In this document: positions 1-11,670 of the stretch, piece after piece
Position numbering within the stretch: the stretch's first letter is position 1
Layout of the letters: each line of letters begins with the position of its first letter
DNA from: Zygnema cylindricum
Taxonomy: Eukaryota > Streptophyta > Zygnematophyceae > Zygnematales > Zygnemataceae
DNA length: 64,000 nt
NCBI GenBank assembly: GCA_037447655.1
Contig: JBBHKE010002898.1
Location: 20,353-84,352 of the forward strand
Reading direction: 5' to 3'
Translations under genes and position numbers: made by a program
The notes under the pieces: model-generated
What the model was told of the DNA's origin: nothing
The model's database searches: none
The model's input: only the letters and a program-made list of their open reading frames with translations

Positions 1-111
1 GGAGGCCTAACTAGACTTTTCTCTTTTGTTTTTTGGTGGAAAGAGGAGGAGAGAGCCCTACATTTTTAGTTTTAGAGTTTTTAAAGGTGGTTTTTTGTTT
101 TCTCTTTTCAG

Positions 112-3100
112 ATCAATCCGGAGGATGGGGCGTTTTACGGTCCCAAAATTGATATTGCGGTTTTTGACGCCTTGAAAAGAAAGCATCAATGTGCCACAAT
201 TCAGGTAATAATTTATTAAGAGTAAAAAAGAAATGAATAACATAAGTATCATGATCAAATAAATCAAATTTAGTTCTTTGTTGTTTTGTACTCTTTCCTT
301 TTTTTTCTGGGTTGCTGTTATAGCACTCATTTTGGTTTTCCATGTAGATATCAGTTCTTAGAGGTGTGGTTTTTTTTCTTCATCGAGAAAGTTACATTGG
401 CTAAGGTTGCAAACCTTGAAGTTTTCGTTTCCTCTCCCCCTCCCCCTCCCCCCCCCCCTCCTCCTCCTCCTTCCCCTCCCCCTCTAGACCTCTTATTCTT
501 TTTTTTTCTCCAATGGGAAAGTCCCGATGGCGAAGTTACTAAACTTTTGAAGCTTTGTCATGTCCTCTTCCCCTCCTCTCTTTTCTTTTGCTTTTTCGTT
601 TTTTTTTTTTTTGCTGACGTGGCAGTCTGTGGTGGTGCCAGCTGGACTTCCAACTTCCTATTCGCTTCAATTTGGAGTATAGTACAGATGAGGAGGGGGG
701 TCAGAGGAGACGACCGGTCAGTTTTTTAAATGAATAAGACCCATTTATGCCCGATTAAACACCTTTTTTCAGGCACTTGTAAATGTTTTTCAATTGGTCT
801 TTTAATGCCTTCCAAATGCCGTCAATGCCTCTTTTTAGATATCTTCTTTGAATGTAAAGAAAATCTAATGCCTTCTTGTTTTAAAATCTCTTTTAAACAT
901 CTTTTAAATGCCGTTAAATGCCTTCTTAAATATTTTTTTCTTATTAAATGATTTATGTCTTTTGAATGTCCTCTAAGTACTTAGATATATACCTTTTACC
1001 ATTGCTTTTATATCTTTTTAATTCATTTCAAATGCCTTTTAACAGCCTTTTTCTTTCCGGTAAATGCTTTTTATAATATCTCTTAACTTTTTTCTGAATG
1101 TCTTTTGGAATATATACATTGAACATCCTTTTTAAATATTCTTTAACTTAATATTTGAAGTATTTAAAAGATAACTCCTCTAGTTAAATAAAAAGCCTTT
1201 TAATGTTTAAATACCTGATTGAATCCCTTGATGCTTCAAAATATAGTGTTGTTTTTCTTATGATTTTTTCAAGACAGGAATTTTGTTTTTATCATGGCCA
1301 ATTTTTGGTTACATTGAGATTTTATCCTTGTACCTTTCTGTCCCTTCTTACTATTTGGACAAAATTTGGACAAAAGTTTTTCAAAACTTCTACAACTTGT
1401 ACAATATTTATACAAAATTTGTACACATTTTTGTGCAAATTTTGTGGAATTCCTACAAAATTCTCGATTTTGTACTTTTCAGTTTTTTACGATTTACACT
1501 ATCTGTACAATTCCTACAATGTGGACAATAAATACAATTTTTACCATTTGAAAATTTTTGACAATTTATTCAACAATTTGTGGAAATTGTAGAAATTGTC
1601 ATTGTACAACATTTTGCACTATGTAATCGGGATGTTTGTTCGATGACCTCCATCTCTCCGTCCCTTTCTCCCCTCCTTCCTGTCTTCCTCCCTCCCCCCC
1701 TCCTTCCCCTCCCATTATTACCACACTACGTTGACTTTTAAACGTATTATCCATTTTATTAATAATGTATTGTCTAATATTATTTTCCAGGTGATTATCC
1801 ACCGGGCCATACTGAAAATCCCTCTCTCCCTCCCTCCCTCCCTCCCTCCCTCCCTCCATTTTACGATACCTTCATAATTGAAACTTATTATCCATTTTAT
1901 CATTCACAATATAATGGCTATTATTTGTTTTCCAGGTAATTATCCACAGGGCCATATTGGGGTCGGTGGAGAGAATGTTTGCGATTTTATTGGAGCATTT
2001 TAGCGGAAAATGGCCCTTTTGGCTCTCTCCCCGTCAAGTTATTATTTGCCCGGTCAGCGAAAAACATTCTGAATACGCCAAAAAGGTACGGAAATCAATT
2101 CTTTCACTTTTTTGGGAAAAATAAAAAGGGGTGAAAATGGGGGAAATGGAAGGGAAGAAATGGGGGTGGGGTAGAGAGTTTTCGCAAAGTTATAATTTGC
2201 CCGGTCAGCGAAAAACATTCCAGATATGCCAAAAAGGTACGGAAATTAATCTATTTACTTGTTTAAAAAGGGGGGGTAAAGGAGGGGAAAGGGTAAGGAG
2301 GAGGGGTTGGAAAAATGGGGGTGGTGTGGAGAGTTTTTGACGAGTTATTATTTGTCCGGTCAGCGAAAAACAGTGAATATGCCAAAAAGGTACGGATTAC
2401 TTGTTCATTTTTAAGGTTTTTCATGATTCTCTTACATTCAAGAGGTTGTCGGAAAAACATGAGCCGAGCCCATGGTTTTGGTTCTAAAACTTATGTGACT
2501 GTTCTTTTAAAACTAGGCAGAAATATTATTTGGCTATATTTGTTTTCGCAAGGTCAATATTTTTTTTTTAGTATAAAACTAGCCATATCATTTCAAACTG
2601 AATGAGATACATAGCATCCAGCAAAACTCCACGCCAATATTCATTTCTCTTAAAGCTTTTTTTGTTGTAGTTTGCACTAGACATTTTTTTCTCTGACAGC
2701 TTCATAAATCTGTAGAATGATTGTGTCTCTCTATATGCTGGTAAGACTCACATGACATGTTCTTTCATGTCCCTCCAATTTTTCTGGTGATGTCATTTTT
2801 AAAAAAATTGGGAGTATGCGAAAAAGGTAACGATGTAATTCATTTATTCCCGCCAAAAAAGAAAAAATGCGTGGGGCCAAAAACAAGGAATGGAGGCAGG
2901 GGGGAATTGGGTAGGGGTTAGGGGGGTAGTTTCTCCCGAGTTATCGTTTGTCGGGTCAGCGGAAAACATTTTGGGTACACAAAAAATTTACAGAAATAAA
3001 TCATTTATTCACGCAAAATAACAGAAAAAAAGGGGAGAGAGGGGGGGGGGGAGGAAATGGGTGGGTTGGTGGAGAGTCGCTGCCAAGTTATTTGTCCAAT

Positions 3101-4069
3101 TTTCTGCCATTTTCATTTTCTTTTACACGCCCCTTTTTAAAAAAAAAATCTTCTCTCTCTTTCTTTCTTTTCTATAAAGGTGGAGAAAATCATTCACGAT
3201 GCCGGATATTATGTCGAGGCCGATGTCACCGACCGAAAACTCCAGAAAAAGGTGAAAAATAAAAATAGGAAGCAAATAGGAAAGGAAAAAAGAAAAAAGA
3301 CATACAAAACAAAAAGAAGAAAAGTGGAAAAAGTGGTAAAACAGAAGGAAATTAAATTAGAAAAAAGTATGAAACTAAAAAACGTATGGGACAAATATAA
3401 AAGACGGCAAGATATTAGCTGTAACTGTTTAATGTAATAATTATTATTTTTATTATTTGTAGCAGTGATTTTATATTTTGATTTATGCATAACTTTGCTC
3501 GTTTCCTCTTTTTCATCCCTTCTATGTGCAATTTTTGCCTGTATTTGTTTAATATACATTTTCCTGGTAGGTTTCCTGATTTTTTTGGCCCCTGCTTTTG
3601 TTTTGTTTTCTTTCTTTTCCTTTTACTCGTCCCAATTTTATTTTCCTTTTTCTTTTCTTTCTTCTCTCTTCTTTAACTTTCTTTGTTTGTCTTTTGAGGT
3701 TTTTTAGGTTCGAGAAGCCCAACTCGCCCAATTCAATTACATTCTCGTCGTCGGAGCCGAAGAAGAAGCTGAGGAATCGGTAGGTTTTTTATGTTATATA
3801 CTTGTCTACTTCTTTATTTATTTATTTATCTATTTGTTTGTGAAGTTATACCATTTGATCATTCATTTATTTATTTGTTTATTTATTTATTCGTTTCTTT
3901 ATTCTTTAATGTGTTTGTTTGTTTGTTTGTTTGTTTGTTTGTTTATTAATGTGTATTTATTTATTTTTCGCAGGTGAATATTCGCACTCGAGACAATGTC
4001 GTTCACGGAACCAAAAAAATTCCCGATTTCCTTGAAGACTTGAGGCAAGATGTGGAAGCCTATAGATAG
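112..4069 (+). CDS. THRRS: Threonyl-tRNA synthetase, C-terminal part (six exons)
   Basis: Class II aminoacyl-tRNA synthetase that charges tRNA-Thr. I assembled exons 112-204, 642-716, 1936-2085, 3180-3251, 3708-3779 and 3974-4069 (TAG stop). All junctions are GT-AG and phase 0, and together they give about 185 residues. They read as the end of the catalytic core (motif [10 protein letters not shown], then [11 protein letters not shown], then [16 protein letters not shown], the class II motif 3 region) followed by the anticodon-binding domain ([42 protein letters not shown]). The VNIRTRDN tail resembles cytosolic eukaryotic enzymes more than bacterial ones. The N-terminal TGS, editing and early catalytic parts lie before the window. 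The exon at 642-716 is easy to miss because it sits between poly-T tracts. Introns 2 and 3 carry degenerate partial copies of exon 3 (separate entries). The family assignment is very secure; exact exon ends are predicted from splice consensus. Confidence 0.93.
431..490 (+). repeat. C-rich low-complexity tract
   Basis: CCCCCTCC-type tract inside ThrRS intron 1. Similar pyrimidine tracts occur at 1645-1715 and 1800-1858. Confidence 0.9.
730..1200 (+). repeat. Degenerate short tandem repeat (TTTTAAATGCC type)
   Basis: Intron 2 of the ThrRS gene is built here from loosely repeated 10-20 base units ending in AATGCC or AATGTC. A second array, built on ACAAAATTTGTAC-like units, follows at about 1340-1620. 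No coding content is seen. Confidence 0.6.
1735..1870 (+). repeat. Partial duplicate of ThrRS exon 3 start and acceptor
   Basis: The end of intron 2 and the first codons of exon 3 occur twice. The copy at about 1740-1815 has a TTATCCATTTTAT block, a TTTTCCAG acceptor and codons for VIIHRAIL, then falls into a CCCT repeat. The true copy follows at 1881-1960. The upstream acceptor is in frame with exon 2 but leads into low-complexity sequence, so it is probably a decoy. Confidence 0.8.
2186..3096 (+). repeat. Serial degenerate copies of ThrRS exon 3 end inside intron 3
   Basis: The last ~50 bases of exon 3 plus its GTACGG donor recur at about 2189-2242, 2344-2394, 2812-2830 (tail only) and 2940-2995, with a remnant near 3075-3096. 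The first three copies are spaced 151 and 155 bases apart. Each copy is preceded by a G-rich GGGGTGG-type tract and GAGAGT. Frameshifts and substitutions increase away from the real exon. They look like tandem duplications of one exon-intron junction unit and are not additional coding exons. Confidence 0.85.
3820..3965 (+). repeat. TTTA/TTTG microsatellite in ThrRS intron 5
   Basis: Runs of ATTT and GTTT tetranucleotides fill the last ThrRS intron, directly before the CAG acceptor at 3971-3973. Confidence 0.85.
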
Positions 4070-6435
4070 AAAAAGAAAAAAAAAGATGGGAAAAGAAGAA
4101 AGTTGGAAAAAGAAAGAAGATGGGAAAAAAAGGAAGGAAAAAAAAAAGAAAAGAAGGGGAAAAAGAAGGGGGGAGGGAATGTCTGAGAACCACCTTTTCC
4201 AGTTATAATTTTTAGCAGTATCCGGTTTAGCTCAACCAAAAGTTTTGTGGTTTTTCTTTCTTTTCTTTCGTTTTCTTATTTAGGCCAGTGTATTTCTATT
4301 CCAACTATAATTTTGTTCACATTTTTTTCAAATATTTTTGTCAGTATCGGCGTTTTACATATTGATGAGAACCTCCACAGAAATTGGGGAAAATCAAAAA
4401 AAAAAAAAAGCGATCATTCAGTTCCTTTGTTTGAATGTGAAGTTTGGCGATTTACATTCATGCACTTAAATGGAGCCCACCTGACAGAAAAAGAAAAAGA
4501 TTTTATTAATTGTGGATTAATATTGTTGATTCTCTTACTAATGTTGTCGGTAAAACCTACATAGTATTAGTGGTAAGGATCATATAATTACTGCTACGAC
4601 ATTTTGCAAAACGCTTTCTCTTCTTTTTCGCACTTATAAGTGAAAATGTCATTTAGGACAGTTTTTTTTTTACTGTTCATCTGTGGAAGAGTGTCACGCA
4701 CGATCCTCCCTCTGCACCTTCCCCTTCCCCACAGAGAAAAGAAGAAAAAAGACTAAACACGAGTGTTACTTCAACAATCTAAAATTCAAATGTGAAACCT
4801 TAAAAGCTCACAAAAATATGCAATATTTGATAGCTAGCCATCTACCTTTAGACGAAAAATCTATATATTACGAGTCTTAAATCTGATGTTAGTAGACCTA
4901 ACTTTGCAAGTAACCACTTCTCAGATATGTGCCTTGAAACAGAAAAACCCATACATCTAGATCTGTTTAGAAAAAAAATTAAAAAAATCATATATGCAGG
5001 CGAAAATAGTATACACTCCGTGTTAGACCAGTTTACACCTGTAGGTAACTACGGAGTTAACACGTGAAGGTAACAGAGGAGTTCACATGAGGGTAACAGA
5101 GGAGTTACACATGAGGCCAAAAGTGCAAGGACCTATGGACGTATTATTACAAGATTTGTTTCAGTCTCCCAAAAAAAAATGGTCCAGCATCTTCGAAAAA
5201 CAGTTCACGGTTTACAAAACCTGTGTTAAACTCGCCTTTTGTAGCACTCTCCTTGTATGGTAATGAGACGTCATTTTACATTTTTTCTTTTTCCATTTTT
5301 TCTCCATGCAAATGGAGTTCATTTAATTGATATCGATGCACCTTGAAATGCTATTAGTGTCAAAAATATACATAGTTACATACCAAGGTGTTTGATTTTC
5401 TACCGTGAATTAAAATTTGGGTCCATGTCACATGGGCGACTTTCAACTGCTTACCAAATTGGTGCCACGTACGGAAAAAAAGGATAATCAACACATTTTT
5501 CAACACATTTAAATCTTGTTGTTCACTTTTTGCTACCAGGTCAATTTCAAAGTTCACGTATACCAGAGGGTTATTATAATCAACAAGCAAACAGGAATTC
5601 TCGGAGTCGTAAGTTTTCTTTTCGCCTTTCCAGAATCATTTTTAAGTGAAAGTTCTTAGACAATTCCATTTTTTTAGAAGCTTCTGAGTTCCATACCAGT
5701 CAAAAACCATTAAGCCTCAATAAAGCAACATCATGATTCAATAAGTAAACAAAAAACTGGCAAGAAAAGGTACAAAGCATTTTGTATGGCAAGAATATTC
5801 AGAAGTTTTTCTTAGGGTTCCCAAAAAACCCCTTTTTTTCTAAATGAGATCCGATGTATCTATTAAAATTAATACATGCCCTTTCACATTAGGACAAAGA
5901 AATTTAGTCTCCTCGAGTGTTATCGAATCAAAACAGATTCTTGCTGGTCAGAAATTTAGCCACACTAAATATGCAGGTAATTCCCACAAAGATCTTCGAC
6001 CTCAATTTTTAAAATATTCCAATGTTCACGTGTGAACTAAACAAAATAATTGAATGGAACTGAATCAACACTGCCGAAATTCTGTTGTATTTTATAATAT
6101 ACATCGACCTCCTCCATGGTAAATTGCTGATGCATTCAAATGACTTCAATCGACAACCTGGATTACTCGAATAAAAATACTTCCGAAATCCTCCGACTTC
6201 GCAAACTTTGTACAAAAGATGCCCCTTAATTCACTTCAAAAAAAATGGTCTCAGAATAAAAAAAAAACGTCCCATGCTCGTCTCCATGCTTTCAAAAATC
6301 TGAACTCCATGCGTCAAAAAGTATCCTTCCATCCATTTCTAAGGAAGTTTCTGAAGAATGGTTTCAATTACTGCTCCCATAGAATCCTGGTGCCGATCCA
6401 AAATAACAAGAATCCATTTTTTATCCTACTGATCA
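4070..6435. other. 3' UTR and intergenic spacer, no gene seen
   Basis: Purine-rich sequence follows the ThrRS stop (4070-4180). The rest is AT-rich, with only short ORFs that match nothing I recognise. A short repeat of ~25 bases (AGGTAACAGAGGAGTT unit, two to three copies) lies at 5044-5115. Confidence 0.6.
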
Positions 6436-7647
6436 TCACAACTTACTGGGAAGAGCTGTACTTTCACCTGCCTTCTTTTTTTCAGCCAATAGCATCGCAA
6501 CAGCCCTCCTTGTCTCTCCCTTCACGTGCCGTTTTCCCAATTCTTCCATCTCCATTTGATACACTGCTTCTATCTCAGCCTCTCCTGCCTTCCTCATCAT
6601 CCTTTTGAACAAAGGCAAAGAAATGTCTGCCATTGGCTGGTCCAAAATCTTTCTGACACGTGCGTAAACCTCTGCAAGACACATGGCAGTCATTATAAAG
6701 AGTTAGAAAAAAATGTAAGATGTTTCGAGTAAAGTAAAAGCAAAAATGCAGAGACAAGGAGAAACCCAAAGTGAAAAAAAAAAAACTTACATACAAGGTT
6801 CTTTATGACAGAACATATGTGCATTCTTTTCACTTCTGAAGTGCGTAAACCTTATACAACTCCAAAAACAATGTAGTTAAAAGTGCCATGTCTTCTGTCC
6901 CCTGACCAATGAAAAACCATAAAATGATTATTTCAGGCTTCACTTCCAAAAACCATTCAAATAATATCCTAAACCCTTCCACATCCTCCCTCCTATTTTC
7001 TCCCTTCCAAAAAATTTCCACTTACCTTCCAGGAAGTTTCCCCCTTTGATGATTTCTTGTATCAATCCCACTCTCTCCGCCTCCTCCACGCCCATTGTCT
7101 TCCCTCCTATTAACATTTCCGCCGCCCGTCCGGGTCCCATAATACGTCCAAAAGTCAAACTGCTGCAGAACTCCGGTACGACTGCCAACCTCACAAACGG
7201 AGTCCAAAAAGTGGCTTTTGCGGAACTGTAACAAATGTCACAATGGGGCAAAAGAGTAACTCCTATTCCTACTGCAGGTCCGTTAACGGCAGCAATTAAT
7301 AGTTTTGGAAAACGGAGAATAGATTCCATGAATCGACCAACCGGAGCGCTCGTCGGAGTGACCATAGCTTTTCGATAAGCAGGAGAATCGGACTCAGAAA
7401 TATCGGCACCAGAAGTGAAGTACGGACCGAGGCCGGTAAGGACAACACATCGCACGGAAGGGTGTACGGAGGCAACTTGGAGAGCATGGGAAACCTGGTC
7501 ATATGTTCGCATGTCGAGTGCATTCCGTTTAGAGGGACGATTGAAAGCGATCACATGGATATCAGGAGAAGAAGGAGAGGGAAATACGGAGATACCGTCG
7601 TACGAATCGTACGGTGGGGGAGAGGTTGGGTTTGGAGGAGAAGCCAT
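6436..7647 (-). CDS. ECI2: Peroxisomal delta3,delta2-enoyl-CoA isomerase (ECI2-like)
   Basis: Crotonase-fold enzyme that moves cis/trans-3 double bonds to trans-2 so that unsaturated fatty acids can be beta-oxidised. Exon 1 is 7647-7026 and exon 2 is 6671-6436. The intron has a GTAAGT donor and a TTGCAG acceptor (phase 1), giving FLE|EVYARV and about 285 residues. The start ATG lies in a near-perfect Kozak context (ACCATGG). Visible signatures are the oxyanion-hole segment SGADIS (about residue 85), the second oxyanion motif AVNGPAVGIGVTLL, ATFWTPFVRL, and PEFCSS with the catalytic-position Glu of the ECI2 branch. The C-terminus is PSKL, whose last three residues SKL are a canonical PTS1 peroxisomal signal, so it should act in the peroxisome matrix. 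No acyl-CoA-binding domain precedes it, unlike human ECI2. The gene looks intact. A related dienoyl-CoA isomerase or hydratase is the main alternative. Confidence 0.9.
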
Positions 7648-8233
7648 GGTTTAGAGCTAGGGAATGTAGTTGAAGAACTAGGGTTTGAGAGAGAAGTGAA
7701 TTTAGGGTTAAGAAGCCAGGATGACCTAAAGATAACTGAAATGATATTGAATACTGATCAGAGGCTGTGTAACTTTATACATGTTTTCAGGATTGTACGG
7801 TTTGATTGGATACCGGTGACGTCACCTGATTAGACTGGGCATAAAATACGCTTGCTGTACCGTATCGACTTTCAGATAGCGTTTGTCGGAATGTGAAAAA
7901 CTGTCAGAATACCGTACGAGCAGCAAAATGAGTTAAAAATTATTTCAGTACAATTGAGATATATGGACACACTGTGACCGTAGATGCTAATCGGAAACGC
8001 TACGCACTTTACCGCATCGAGATTACGATTCCCTTTTACAGTACAGTACGTACCGTATGGCGCTCCAGGATGCCGTACGCAAAAAAATCAATATAGCAAT
8101 GAGCGACTACAGTAATAAAGTTTCCCCGCTTGTGCTGCTACTGTAGCGTCGGTCTGCTGCTGCGCAGTCTGTGGAACTGCTCCCCTCGGCCGCCTCGCCC
8201 GACTTCCACGGGCTGCAGGACACGTGGAGTCTA
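7648..8233. promoter_or_regulatory. Divergent intergenic region (ECI2 / pseudokinase)
   Basis: 586 bases separate the two divergent starts. The stretch is rich in CGTAC/GTACG motifs (around 7915, 8045 and 8080). No clear TATA box could be assigned to either gene. It would have to hold both promoters. Confidence 0.5.
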
Positions 8234-8941
8234 ATGAAGATAGAAAGCGGTGACCAAGATGATCCGCTTGCACTTCTGCACACTCTCTCTGACCGAGAAG
8301 TAGACGCCGCCCTCTCTCACATTCGAGGGCCAGTGTGTGAGAAGCCTTGGAAAGTCTACAGGGAGGAGTTTGAAGATAAGCCTTTAGTATTCCATATTAT
8401 TGGACGTGAATTAAATGTGTCAGATATTGCATTGCAGATGCAGAGTGTCAGCCATCGCCACGTGGCAAAGGTCATAAGCTGGTCTCCAGGCAGTAGAATC
8501 ATTGTGGTGGAGGGAGCAGAGGAAGGGAGTTTTATCGACCAATTAAAAGATGAATATTTGTTATGGCAGGATTACTGTCAGATAGTGAAATATTTGGCAG
8601 CAGCAGCTGAGTATTTGGCCAATCAAGGTAGAGGTGTTAGAATAGAATCTTCACTTGTATGGCTTAATGAGGATGGCGACATGAAGCTTGCTTATATTCC
8701 CGATGAATCTGGCACTGCAACTCGCAGTTTTGGCCGTATTTTAAAAAGTTTTCTGGAAAAGCCACTGCAACGTTTTAATTCCATCTCTGCAGATGATCTG
8801 AACGAGTATTTTAAGATAGGACGTGTTCTGATGAAAAAAATCGATCAGATCGCTGACACGTGTGGAAACGAGGAAGATCCTCCATCTATGGGGAAAATTG
8901 CAGAGAAAATCAACCAAATTGCCGCATTAGCCAATGTGAAG
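8234..8941 (+). CDS. Pseudokinase-like exon, tandem copy A
   Basis: Open exon of 236 codons from ATG 8234 to a GTCAGG donor at 8942. The fold reads as a plant-type protein kinase without its catalytic residues. Around residue 70 is MQSVSHRHVAKVISW (the helix-C to beta-4 region of kinases), then IIVVEGAEEGSFIDQL (hinge and helix D), then WQDYCQIVKYLAAAAEYLANQG (helix E). Where active kinases have HRD the sequence reads VRI, and where they have DFG it reads YIP. The VAIK lysine is also not evident. An SFG motif later matches the helix F region. The exon ends in a helical stretch before the donor. Copy B (10249-10964) is clearly paralogous and ends at a matching donor, so A may be a complete gene's first exon or an alternative exon joined to the coiled-coil exons at 12131 onward. 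Function is unknown. Confidence 0.65.
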
Positions 8942-10248
8942 GTCAGGCATCCCTCTCTCTCTCGCCGCCCCCCTCCACCTCAACCCCAAGTAGTCTGGCT
9001 ATCCTGTGGCTGTACTGTTTATGTTGAAAGGAACCATTGAAAATCTTCCTTTCGTTTTGTTTCAGAATTCTTTTTCTATCGATTCCAAAATGCCGCTAAA
9101 GGAATTTTGTTTTTGTATTTCAGCCCTTTGCGTGAGTTTCTGTTTTATCTAGCTTTTCACTAGCTTGCTTCGGGCATTTTTTGGACCAGTCCGATTGATT
9201 GTTTTGCTCGATATGTCAGTACAAAATTATTTGATTTCGCGTTAAAGGTGAAATAATTAAATTACAGATCGATCAACGGTAATAATCTAAGGTGATCTTT
9301 CTGTAGGCAACGGAATTTCTGTTGATTCCAACATTGTTTCAAATGGACAAAGAAAAAGAAACCCAGTACAAACTGAGAAGTTTAAATTGCCATTTTTGAA
9401 CTTGAATGAAGTTATTATTTTGTAAACAATTATCAGATAGGAGTAATGCAATATTCAGGTTTTGAAGCCATGGTTTTGAGCTTTCTATCGGGAGGGATAG
9501 CCGTAGGATTTTTGAATTTGGAGTTTGTGTCATCTTTTTGTCCTGTTGTGCATTGTCACACCAATCTTTGAGATAAAATAAAATACCAGGTTTAACACTA
9601 TGTGCTTCTTCTACCCTGGAAGAAAGCACTCTTCGGCCTTCTTCAAATTTCCCAAAATGCTTCCCAAAATCCCTCTGAAAACACCCTCAGAACTTCTCAA
9701 AAGCCCTGAGATCGTTCTTCTCCCTCTCTACGCCTCCCTAAAATAACTAATGCGCCCCTTTTGATTCTCGCAGCTGGCAATCGCCCTTTTTAGAGGCGCC
9801 ACCGGCACTGGAAATCTCCAGATAGGGGAATAAAGTCATTTGGTTTCCCATTTTGTTTCAATTTAATTTCCGGATTTTTCTTTTTGAGTTTGGTTCTTTT
9901 TCTTGTCTTGTGTATTTTGGATTTTTTTGAGTTTTTTCACGTTTTGGTGAATTGTATAGTAGATGATCCGTTTGCCGTACTATAATATTTGCCAAAGGAA
10001 GTTTGATTCAGTTCAGTATTGAAACAAACAAGATGGGCGTCAATCTCTGAGTTCAATTTAAATTTAAATTGTTTCCTGGGTAAAGCTGAATGTTTATCAT
10101 CATATGTTTCAATAAGATATAGTGAAACCAAATGTTTGAGAGAGAGTCAGTTTGCAATTAGACATAGTACTCTCATATTCCCCCCATTCCCAGCCTGCCT
10201 GCCTGGCCCTGCCACTAACAGATGTGTGTGGGGCCCACCACTGTGCAG
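8942..10248. other. Intron or spacer between pseudokinase copies, no gene seen
   Basis: Begins with a pyrimidine tract (CTCTCTCTCGCC) after the copy A donor. The remainder is AT-rich without recognisable coding sequence. Just before copy B (10222-10248) is a GTGGGGCCCACC motif that resembles TCP/site II promoter elements. Confidence 0.5.
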
Positions 10249-10964
10249 ATGGAAGATATACTCAGAGGCCTCCGCAATTTTTCCGTACAACAAGTGGAGG
10301 ACGTCCTGAATGGCAATTGCACGAGAATTTTATCCGATTTGTGTTGTGATAATTGGCATATCTCCAGGGGAATGTTGGAGGGAACACCCGTGGTGGTCCA
10401 TGTTCTGAAACCTGGCATTGAAGTGGTGGGCAATATCTGGCGGATGCAGAGTGTCAGCCATCCCCACGTGGCAAAGGTCATAGGCTGGTGTCGCGACAGT
10501 AGAAGCATTGTGGTGGAGGGAGGAGAGGGAGACAGCTTATTAGATCGGATTAAACAAGGTTTGTCGTGGCAGGATTGTTGTCGGATTGCAAACCAAGTAG
10601 CGCATGCAGCTTTGTATTTGAAAGACAGGGTATGGGTTTGTTTATCGATGCTGAGATAATTTTTTTTAACGGCATCGACCACAGCAAACTTATTTACCTT
10701 CCCTTACAAGCACAACCAAAGTGCTCATGTCTTCAATTCGGTCAGATGCTACGTGGAATGCTGATGGGACCATTTTTGGAGGAAAAATTCACGTCACAAG
10801 ATGATCTGAAAGCGAAGCTCGACCCTCGAGTGAAAGAATGGCCTAAGGATGTGATTGAAGAACTCACTCAACTCTTGGCTCTGATTATGGAAGATGATGC
10901 TACCATGGAGATAATGGCAGAACAAATGGACCGCGTCTCAAAAAGGGCAGAGGCGGCCGAGCAG
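10249..10964 (+). pseudogene. Pseudokinase-like exon, tandem copy B (frameshifted)
   Basis: Paralogue of copy A, with the same MQSVSHPHVAKVIGWC segment, an IVVEGGEGDSLLDRI hinge and a WQDCCRIANQVAHAALYL helix. From the ATG at 10249 the frame is open to about 10655 but stops there. Homology to copy A continues in another frame from about 10620 (GMGLFIDAEIIFF onward), so a one-base loss or two-base gain near 10618-10630 breaks it. After the shift the frame stays open to a GTGAGA donor at 10965, matching the copy A donor. The beta-3 segment reads TPVVVHVLKPG, with His where active kinases have Lys. It is either a recent pseudogene, a sequencing error in an A-rich spot, or an exon whose true splicing I cannot see. 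Confidence 0.6.
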
Positions 10965-11014
10965 GTGAGACATCCTCTCTCTCTCTCTGCCCCTCCCCCT
11001 CCTCTTGACTAATG

Positions 11015-11215
11015 GGATTTTGTGGCTGTGCTCCCTCTGCGGTTAATGACTTCTGGCAACCTATATTGTTCTCTACAAGAAAATATTCACAAAGTTGTAA
11101 GGGAAGACATGAAAGCAGAACGAGAAAAGAGAAATGTTACTCACATTCGAATGGTGTCAACAAGGCCTGCACATTGTGCCATTTTTCTCTTGTTTAATCA
11201 TCTCAAATAGTCCTG
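11015..11215 (+). other. Possible short exon of the pseudokinase gene
   Basis: The frame around 11075-11140 reads as a charged helical segment (ENIHKVVREDMKAEREKRN) of the kind found in the neighbouring coiled coil. I could not place acceptor and donor sites that keep phase with copy B, so it is recorded only as a candidate. Confidence 0.25.
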
Positions 11216-11279
11216 TGTTTTGTCATCTTTTGACGGATAGTATCTGAAGGTTACACTTTGTATATGAGTGTTTTCCTTC

Positions 11280-11433
11280 ATCATCCTCCATTTCCATGTT
11301 CCTTGCTTCACTGTTCTGCCTCACATCACTCCACTCCCTCATCACATCTCACCCTCCTCATCATCATCCATCCATCATCTTCCCCATCCACATCCTTTAT
11401 CCCTCCACATCACATCATCACATCACATCATCC

Positions 11434-11485
<52 letters not shown>

Positions 11486-11670
11486 GTCATCATCATCATC
11501 ATCACATCTCATCATCATCTCCCTCTTGTCTCCCTCTCCCTCTCCCTCCCTCCCTCCCTCTCCTCCCCTCCCCTCCCCCCTCCCCTCCGCCTCCCTCCCC
11601 CCCTCCCCCTCTGCCCTCCTCTTCCCCTATCTCCCTCCTATCCCTCCTTCTCCCCTTTCCCTCCACACAT
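11280..11670 (+). repeat. (CATCAT)n microsatellite plus CCCTCC pyrimidine tract
   Basis: About 100 bases of CATCAT repeats (11425-11520) are followed by about 140 bases of pure C/T (11521-11665). It lies inside the putative large intron between copy B and the coiled-coil exons. All long ORFs here are translations of the repeat. Confidence 0.95.

Noticed and set aside
286-729. 147-codon ORF with a poly-Pro stretch
   Set aside because: The Pro run is a C-rich tract in an intron. Only 642-716, in the frame LDFQLP, is a real exon, of ThrRS.
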